Source: Nitzschia sp. DOCU1
Lineage: Eukaryota; Bacillariophyta; Bacillariophyceae; Bacillariales; Bacillariaceae
Direction: 5' to 3'
DNA: 64,000 bases
Assembly (NCBI GenBank): GCA_951394045.1
Contig: OX595987.1
Location: forward strand, 4,154,001 to 4,218,000
This document shows positions 58,689-64,000 of this stretch, piece after piece (within the stretch, counting starts at the first letter, position 1; the number at the start of each line of letters is the position of its first letter). The notes below the pieces were generated by a model. It was given only the letters and a program-made list of their open reading frames with translations. It was not told where the DNA came from and did no database searches. The translations under genes and the position numbers were made by a program.

Positions 58689-59376
58689 TACTACCGGGGA
58701 GAATCACATTTTTTATTAAGTGGAAACATCCCCGCTGTCTGTCGTGGTTTATGTTTGCTGCGTCCTACCCTTGTTGCCGTTCACACGAAGAAAGCATTTC
58801 AGAGAGCGATAGACGAGGAAGATACGGTAGTATCGTTCCAAGCAACCCTATGACTAATCGAGTTGGTGGTATGGCCTTTCTGTTGCGTCTTGCTTCGCCC
58901 ACTCGTTTTTCATGATAAGTACTAATCCCGCTGGCCACCACGAAGAACGGCGCGGCGAATAACCATAGCGGGGATAGTCACGAGGTGCAACTAGCTTTAT
59001 CATGATAACACGTAACCACGAACAATGGGCAATGGAAACTTCGCTTTAGACCCCACGACTAGTTCATGGGGATCGTCTAGTATTCGCTTTACGATCAATT
59101 CAATCGCGGTATTCGCAGCGTCCGACCTTTCACAGGTTCGCCCATCTCTTTGGTTACGAACGTTGCAATCGAATTCAATGCTCTGAGAATTGAGAGAAAC
59201 AAACTATGTTACCGTATAAGAAGGTAGTACCAAAAGATACCAGATTGTAATAGTATAGATTCAGATTTTTCTCGTATCGATGGACGGGAGTCGGCCCTAG
59301 CGGCGGTCGTTCAAGAGAAATTTTGACTTCGACTCGCTAGACTTAACCGACGTGTGTTGATCGGCTATTATTTGCA

Positions 59377-61023
59377 TCATTGAATCAGCTCGGGCGCCTC
59401 TTTCAACAAGTGAAAGATGGTGTCGACTTGGGCACGACTAGACCAAGAAAATTGACTACCGTTCTCGAGATCGCCGCATTCCATCGCCCCTGTACTTGAT
59501 ACTGCTGCCAACTGAAAAGGGAATAAGCCCGTTTCAGCATCTCTTTGACGGATGAGGTCAGGGGCCAGATGAAACCATTCTTGTAGCGGTCCTACTTTGT
59601 TTTCGCCCTTGCGAATGTGCCATGTCAAACCTGACGCGATCGCTTGGTGGAAAGCCCATCTTGACGGGTTGTTTGGCATACGACTCGTTGCGACTGATGA
59701 ATGCAAAGTCAAAAGGCGATGGATCATGTGCGCTCGTTGAGCAACCATGTCAGCATGTGCATCCCAAGGCTGTTGTCGAATGACTGCCAAGGACAAGGGA
59801 GAGATTCGTCGACTGGAGTCGTGCATTGTGTTGTCGTCCACCTCGCCATCCGAAGTCCATACTTTGTCGGCTTTCCATCGAAATAGTAAATCGACAATGA
59901 TTTGGGGTAAGGCATCTGCCACAAAGGCTGCGGCGTGGATGGGATGATCGAGCCAGGACGAAGAATCGAGACCCGCCCCAAGGAACTGCCGCAACTTCCA
60001 GCTCTGATCACGATCCATGTAATTGCAGTCGTTCCATGCTGCATTCATTAAACATCCAACAGTTTCCCATAAAGTAGGAAATATACTGGTAGGATCTTGA
60101 TTCCTTTCCAGAAAGTACCCTCCGAAATGATGTTCAGGATGGGGCGTGTCTTCGTCACTAGCGGCAGATCGCCCCGCCGGCGTTCGTTCGTCTGTACTTA
60201 CTTCCAAGGCCATGTCATTCAACAAGACGCAGTATCGTTTAAAGAAGGGAATCTTACACAACATCGTGTATCGCTGAACGAGACCAGAAAAGGCCGTATT
60301 GCCCGCCAAGTCGGCAAGATAGACAGCACGATAGTCTGGGTGCAAAAGCGTGAGACTGGCGTCGGCTAACAACATTTGAATGACTCTCTGACAGGCTCCC
60401 GATCGGCAAGCAATCAGCAATGGTGTAGAACCGTGCTGATTGGGCATGATTTGTTGATCCGTCCCCTGTAGAACATTTGTCATAGCGGTTATCAGGGCAG
60501 AAACAATGGAATCCGGGGGCTTGTGGTAGCAGACGATATGGAGGGCGGAGTTACCCCAAGGATCCGTCTCTAGCACCTGGATCCGGGCGGCAATCAATAG
60601 CTTTTGCGTGGCAGCAGAAGGTGGGTTTTCGTCGGCATGGTCTCGAACGACTTTGGATAACATATAGCAGCATTTTTCAACGTTTCTCCAGTCGTTCTGC
60701 TGTGCGAGCCTTAGAAGATAATGGGGGTCTTTCTCAAAGAATTCATAGTCATGGATCGTAGCTATCGACAGATTAATATCGTGTCTAAGACGATGGCGTT
60801 CATGTCGTCCCCGACGATTCGATGAGCGGGGGTGTTCTTCTTTCGTCTTTAACCCGAAATCTTCACGAGTCGAACTAGGATTCTTGCGATGAATTGAAGG
60901 CCGCTCTTGCCACCAATGATTCTGGGGGGTCTTTTCTGGCGACGACGCCAATGACGATGCTTCGCTGGGTGCTAAGTAAGGACGGATCCGCCTCTTTTCA
61001 AGATGAAAAGGAAAGTGGACCAT
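59377..61023 (-). CDS. Ankyrin-repeat protein, divergent family member
   Basis: The protein has 548 residues in a single exon. The first 90 residues are basic and disordered (RRGRHERHRLRHD). A shared N-terminal block (YEFFEKDPHYLLRLAQQND, RNVEKCCYMLSK) matches the protein at 47886. Ankyrin-like repeats include WGNSALHIVCYHKPPDSIV, then NQHGSTPLLIACRSGACQ and LADLAGNTAFSGLVQRY. The C-terminal block has IIVDLLFRW, HQAIASGLTWHI, RQRDAETGLFPFQLAA and QVDTIFHLLKEAPELI, the last two shared with the other family members. Identity to the 47886 protein looks moderate, so this is an older duplicate. No targeting signal is seen. The partner and pathway are unknown. Confidence 0.8.
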   Translation of the reverse strand: MVHFPFHLEKRRIRPYLAPSEASSLASSPEKTPQNHWWQERPSIHRKNPSSTREDFGLKTKEEHPRSSNRRGRHERHRLRHDINLSIATIHDYEFFEKDPHYLLRLAQQNDWRNVEKCCYMLSKVVRDHADENPPSAATQKLLIAARIQVLETDPWGNSALHIVCYHKPPDSIVSALITAMTNVLQGTDQQIMPNQHGSTPLLIACRSGACQRVIQMLLADASLTLLHPDYRAVYLADLAGNTAFSGLVQRYTMLCKIPFFKRYCVLLNDMALEVSTDERTPAGRSAASDEDTPHPEHHFGGYFLERNQDPTSIFPTLWETVGCLMNAAWNDCNYMDRDQSWKLRQFLGAGLDSSSWLDHPIHAAAFVADALPQIIVDLLFRWKADKVWTSDGEVDDNTMHDSSRRISPLSLAVIRQQPWDAHADMVAQRAHMIHRLLTLHSSVATSRMPNNPSRWAFHQAIASGLTWHIRKGENKVGPLQEWFHLAPDLIRQRDAETGLFPFQLAAVSSTGAMECGDLENGSQFSWSSRAQVDTIFHLLKEAPELIQ

Positions 61024-61151
61024 GCTGCTGGAATTGTTGTTTTTATTGGGATGTGTCGGCGGATATGAGATTGATGTCCTTGGCCATCAAATGCTGTTTT
61101 AGCTTATCAATGAACCCGAAGTGCATTCAAAGAATGAGCCCTTTATTCCAG

Positions 61152-61178
61152 GTTTCCTGCAAACGCAAAAAGTGCGGA
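61152..61178 (+). repeat. 27-base inverted repeat, left arm
   Basis: GTTTCCTGCAAACGCAAAAA and the seven bases after it are perfectly repeated in inverted orientation at 61980-62006, with 801 bases between the arms. Confidence 0.85.
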
Positions 61179-61564
61179 CTTTGTGACAAAAACAGGTTAT
61201 GAAGGCCTTCGCATCGCGGAATTCGCGAAAACTGGCATTTTACTTTGTGACAAAATGGTGGTTTCACCACCGTTTTGTGAGAAAGTCTCTTAGGTACAAA
61301 TTTTACATACGCGATAGACTTTTTGCCTATTCGGGCCCAAAGATTAACACCGCGCCCAAAAATTAATAAGCCCCCCTTTGCAGCCTCATTGTCTCGCGAA
61401 AAAGCACGGCATTCGTCACATATCCTTCCAGACGACAACTACCGATACTTCAACAGACAAAGAGAGAACGAAGAGGTATGCTGCCCTTCAGGTGGGGTCT
61501 TTCTCCTCTCTCTTTAGAAGAGAAAAGCTATACAAACTTTGCATGCACTCACGCGTTGTTAACC

Positions 61565-61815
61565 CACGTATTATGAAATCGCGTGTTACAGGTACGAGTG
61601 TTCTGAAATCGCGTCTTATTAAATTGCGTGTGAAAAGCCTCAGTGTTTCGAAACTACGAGTTAACTGTGATAGTGAATACTTAATTCGGAAGCGAACCTC
61701 TCGGCCAAATTACGAGATTCAGCGTCTAATGTGCAAATTTATCGAAGTTTCGTCTAATCAGGTTTTACGAAATCACGTATCACACGCCTCAGTGTTGCGA
61801 AACTTCTAGTTAAAG
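61565..61815 (+). repeat. Degenerate short tandem repeats
   Basis: Related units contain GAAATCGCGTGTTA or GAAATCGCGTCTTA (61574-61620). A longer block, with CCTCAGTGTTTCGAAACT at about 61640 and CCTCAGTGTTGCGAAACT at about 61787, each followed by an AGTTAA-like tail, is repeated about 147 bases apart. Read as protein, this gives a periodic Lys/Arg/Ser/Val pattern, but no start or domain supports a gene. Confidence 0.55.
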
Positions 61816-61950
61816 GTAATAAAAAATATTTAACGTCGGCGCCGGGTGGGGTGGGTCGATTCGGTCATCGCATGGGAAGGCCAAAACTGGCACGAGAAGT
61901 GCCGAATGCAGGAAGCATGCGCGGCAGCACTTTTTTTCGATGTGGTTTCT

Positions 61951-61972
61951 GCGGAGAAATCGATTTCTCCGC
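61951..61972. repeat. Perfect 22-base palindrome
   Basis: GCGGAGAAATC and its exact complement form a perfect palindrome without spacer, eight bases before the right arm of the 27-base inverted repeat. It could form a hairpin or bind a dimeric protein. Confidence 0.9.
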
Positions 61973-61979
61973 ACAAACT

Positions 61980-62006
61980 TCCGCACTTTTTGCGTTTGCA
62001 GGAAAC
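61980..62006 (-). repeat. 27-base inverted repeat, right arm
   Basis: This is the exact reverse complement of 61152-61178. The enclosed 801 bases hold the degenerate tandem repeats and the palindrome, so the pair may mark the ends of a small element. Confidence 0.85.
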
Positions 62007-62820
62007 GCCTATTGTTCTTCGCATTGAAGTTCAGCATTTCTCAACCTTAGTTCGCAATTATTGCGTCATCATGACGAAATGCAATGCTTCGAGGTATCGT
62101 ACTAACTCATAGTAGATGTCTCCATACCTTTGTTGTTTATGAGGAATTCGGAATCTTTATTTGTGTGGTTAGTGGCGATGGATGCATGTGACGCCCATAT
62201 CAATCTTTTTGTTGTCGCATTTTCGCACACCAGGATAAGGCGTAATAGTATGGTAGTGAAAAAGCCAACACGTATTTTCGCGAAATCAATTCTCCGCGCG
62301 GTCGTTAAGTGTTTCGACAGGATTTAGGCCTCAATCGTATCTACCGTGCATAAGCCCGAAACGATCTATTCGGCGCCTCCCTATTCTTCGTTGAGTAAGA
62401 TGATAAGTATGATGCGCTAACACCACCATACCAGGTACTGCTTGTGGAAGTTCCTGATTAGAGACTCCTCAAAAGGTTCCGCCAATCAATAGCAACAGTA
62501 GGATTGGTACCATGGCGACACAGGTATGACGTGTCCCAGATGTTTCGCTCAGAACATGAGATAGAGAGGTATGCCGTATGGGGCAGAAAGGCATCTCAGA
62601 AAAACAACAGAGAATTCTCTCTATCGAAAAGCCACAATATCGCCTCGCAGCATTATCCAGCCGTCGGCCAGCTGATGGACCTTGTCAACTACTATCGGTG
62701 TTGACTTTCATAGCAACAACAGGGCAGAGATCGAGTGGCCGTCTCTCTCTACCAAACTGATTCTGATAAAGAGTCCTGCTAGTAAACTGCCAGGCACTCT
62801 TTTCAGCCAAATCGACGACC

Positions 62821-64000
62821 ATGCCCTTGTTTACGTCGTCGATTTCGCGCCCGAAATCAGAGTTTAATGCGTCAGGAGTAAATGTTCCAAGCAATTTAGT
62901 GCCGTCCATGGACCCCCTTTCCCGGCCAAAGTCTCCAGCCGAAGACGCTGAGTTTCTAGCGAGTCAACAAAAGCTTCACCAGAACAACGACGCTGCCATT
63001 GTGGAAGAACTTAACAAACTCACTCTCAGAGAACGGGAAACGATTCTGCACGATTTGCACGGAGTTTCGGATGCCGTTCCTGAAAACCCAGAGCTGCTGA
63101 AACGATCGCTACACCAGATGGACCTTTACTTATCGAGTAGCTCCCATCTATCCCGCGGTTATTGTGTGGCACAAGATCAAGACCCGGCTTACGTCCAAGA
63201 TTTTAAGTTGCGCCGGATGTTCCTCAGATCCGAACATTTTCACGTCAAGGCGGCGGCGGAGAGGCTGCAGAGATTCTTGAATTTAAAACTGGACTTGTTT
63301 GGGCCGGAAAAGTTGTGTCGGCCGATCACGTTAGAAGATTTGACAAAGGACGATCGAGAATGCTTGGGGAATGGGCACGTTCAGTTGCTGAATAGCAGAG
63401 ATCGGGCAGGGAGGGCTATTTTTGTATTAGCATCGCATCATATTCGATACAAGGCAATTGAAAACGAGGTAAGACGAACGGCATAGATGCTTGGGTTTTA
63501 GGGGTTTCTCGCTTCCTTCCTAACTTTGTGTGTACGCATTGCTATTGGTCGCTCTATTCTACCGCTTTGATTCTTCTTTGTACTCTTTCAGTTGCGCCAA
63601 ATGTTTTATGTACACATGTCCGCTCTGGAGGAAGAAGAAACGCAATTGAACGGAGTGGTCATGATTGCCTATGGGTTGCCTCAGCAAGCGCCGTGGAACG
63701 TTTGGCGGGTCAGCCAGATGACGGCTGCCCTGCCGTATCATGTCCGGGGATGGCATGTCGCCAACGCTGCGTTGGGCCCGTGGATGGGATGGCTGAGCGC
63801 CATATTGGAAACGCGGGCTCGAATGAGGACCAGATATCATAATGGCACCCATGTCGAAATTCTGTATTCGGTATGACAGCGTGATGCTCAAGTTTCAAAT
63901 GGTTGAAATCCATTGTTGCTAGAAAATTGGTATGCTCACTCTCGGCGCTTCTCCTCTCTCGAACAAATGTTTCCAGCTCATGACGTTTGGTATTCCTACC
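62821..64000 (+). CDS. CRAL-TRIO-domain protein (3' end outside window)
   Basis: Exons are inferred at 62821-63468, 63592-63870 and 63977 to beyond the window. All introns are phase 0 with GT-AG ends (123 and 106 bases). The N-terminal part is helical (EELNKLTLRERETILHDLHG) and is followed by FKLRRMFLRSEHFHVKAAAE, typical of the CRAL-TRIO-N region in diatom proteins. The lipid-binding domain starts with ITLEDLTKDDRECLGNGHVQ, RDRAGRAIFVLAS and then, across the first splice, RQMFYVHMSALEEEETQLNG. The second splice reads into LMTFGIPT, the conserved end of this family. CRAL-TRIO proteins carry or sense small hydrophobic ligands such as phosphoinositides. The ligand here is unknown. The start could be the ATG at 62908 (MDPLSRPKSPAED), which would be 29 codons shorter. 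Confidence 0.78.

Larger units (their letters stand above)
58435..59376. other. Intergenic region with paired palindromic elements
   Basis: 942 bases upstream of Cys-rich gene B and downstream of the ankyrin gene. It carries two copies of the near-palindrome (58590 and 58668) and loose half-sites (CTTCGCTTT near 58650 and 59035). No gene is supported. Confidence 0.5.
61024..62820. other. Repeat-rich intergenic region
   Basis: 1.8 kb without a supported gene between the ankyrin gene start and the CRAL-TRIO gene. It contains a 27-base inverted repeat pair, a 22-base palindrome and degenerate short tandem repeats (listed separately). A 143-codon plus-strand frame (61378-61809) runs through the tandem repeats and is not called. 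Confidence 0.5.

Noticed and set aside
61378..61809. 143-codon plus-strand frame with a periodic Lys/Arg/Val pattern
   Set aside because: The periodicity comes from degenerate DNA repeats. There is no domain or reliable start.

Overview
The window looks like nuclear DNA of a diatom, most likely a pennate one. This is an inference from gene content, because no marker gene is present. Genes are widely spaced on both strands with few introns. The five genes with introns have short GT-AG introns of 82-174 bases. Several protein families are ones that are expanded in diatoms: single-pass leucine-rich-repeat (LRR) proteins, MORN proteins, CDPK-like kinases, Golgi-type sulfotransferases, ankyrin proteins with a shared C-terminal block, secreted Cys-rich proteins, and a CRAL-TRIO protein. 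I saw no tRNA, rRNA or CRISPR, and no bacterial operon logic. Layout, 0-20 kb: an LRR membrane protein cut by the window start, a J-domain protein divergent from a four-exon calcium-dependent kinase, MORN protein 1, a secreted DUF2237-like membrane protein, a second LRR membrane protein, a large MORN protein, and a second kinase that keeps the CDPK junction but has no EF-hands. Layout, 20-31 kb: a 7.1-kb nucleoporin gene of the Nup205/Nup188 type, an area of decayed repeats, a 5'-truncated and frameshifted ankyrin gene, and an SGNH/GDSL hydrolase. Layout, 31-41 kb is the accessory zone: a secreted 822-residue modular protein; a tandem array of a 1,289-bp element (two near-identical copies plus 79 bp of a third); an orphan low-complexity coding segment abutting a truncated Harbinger-like transposase; and a broken, inverted copy of the 822-residue gene. 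Layout, 41-64 kb: a third MORN protein divergent from a tandem pair of sulfotransferases, an intact ankyrin protein, a Ser/Arg-rich protein with an internal duplication, a kinase fused to two cyclic-nucleotide-binding domains and EF-hands, two tandem secreted Cys-rich paralogs that share an upstream near-palindrome, a third ankyrin protein, a repeat-rich gap, and a CRAL-TRIO protein cut by the window end. The main theme is local duplication followed by divergence: paralog pairs or trios of LRR, MORN, CDPK, ankyrin, sulfotransferase, Cys-rich and 822-residue genes all lie within 64 kb. Several genes point to calcium or cyclic-nucleotide signalling and to the secretory pathway, but nothing shows that they form one pathway.
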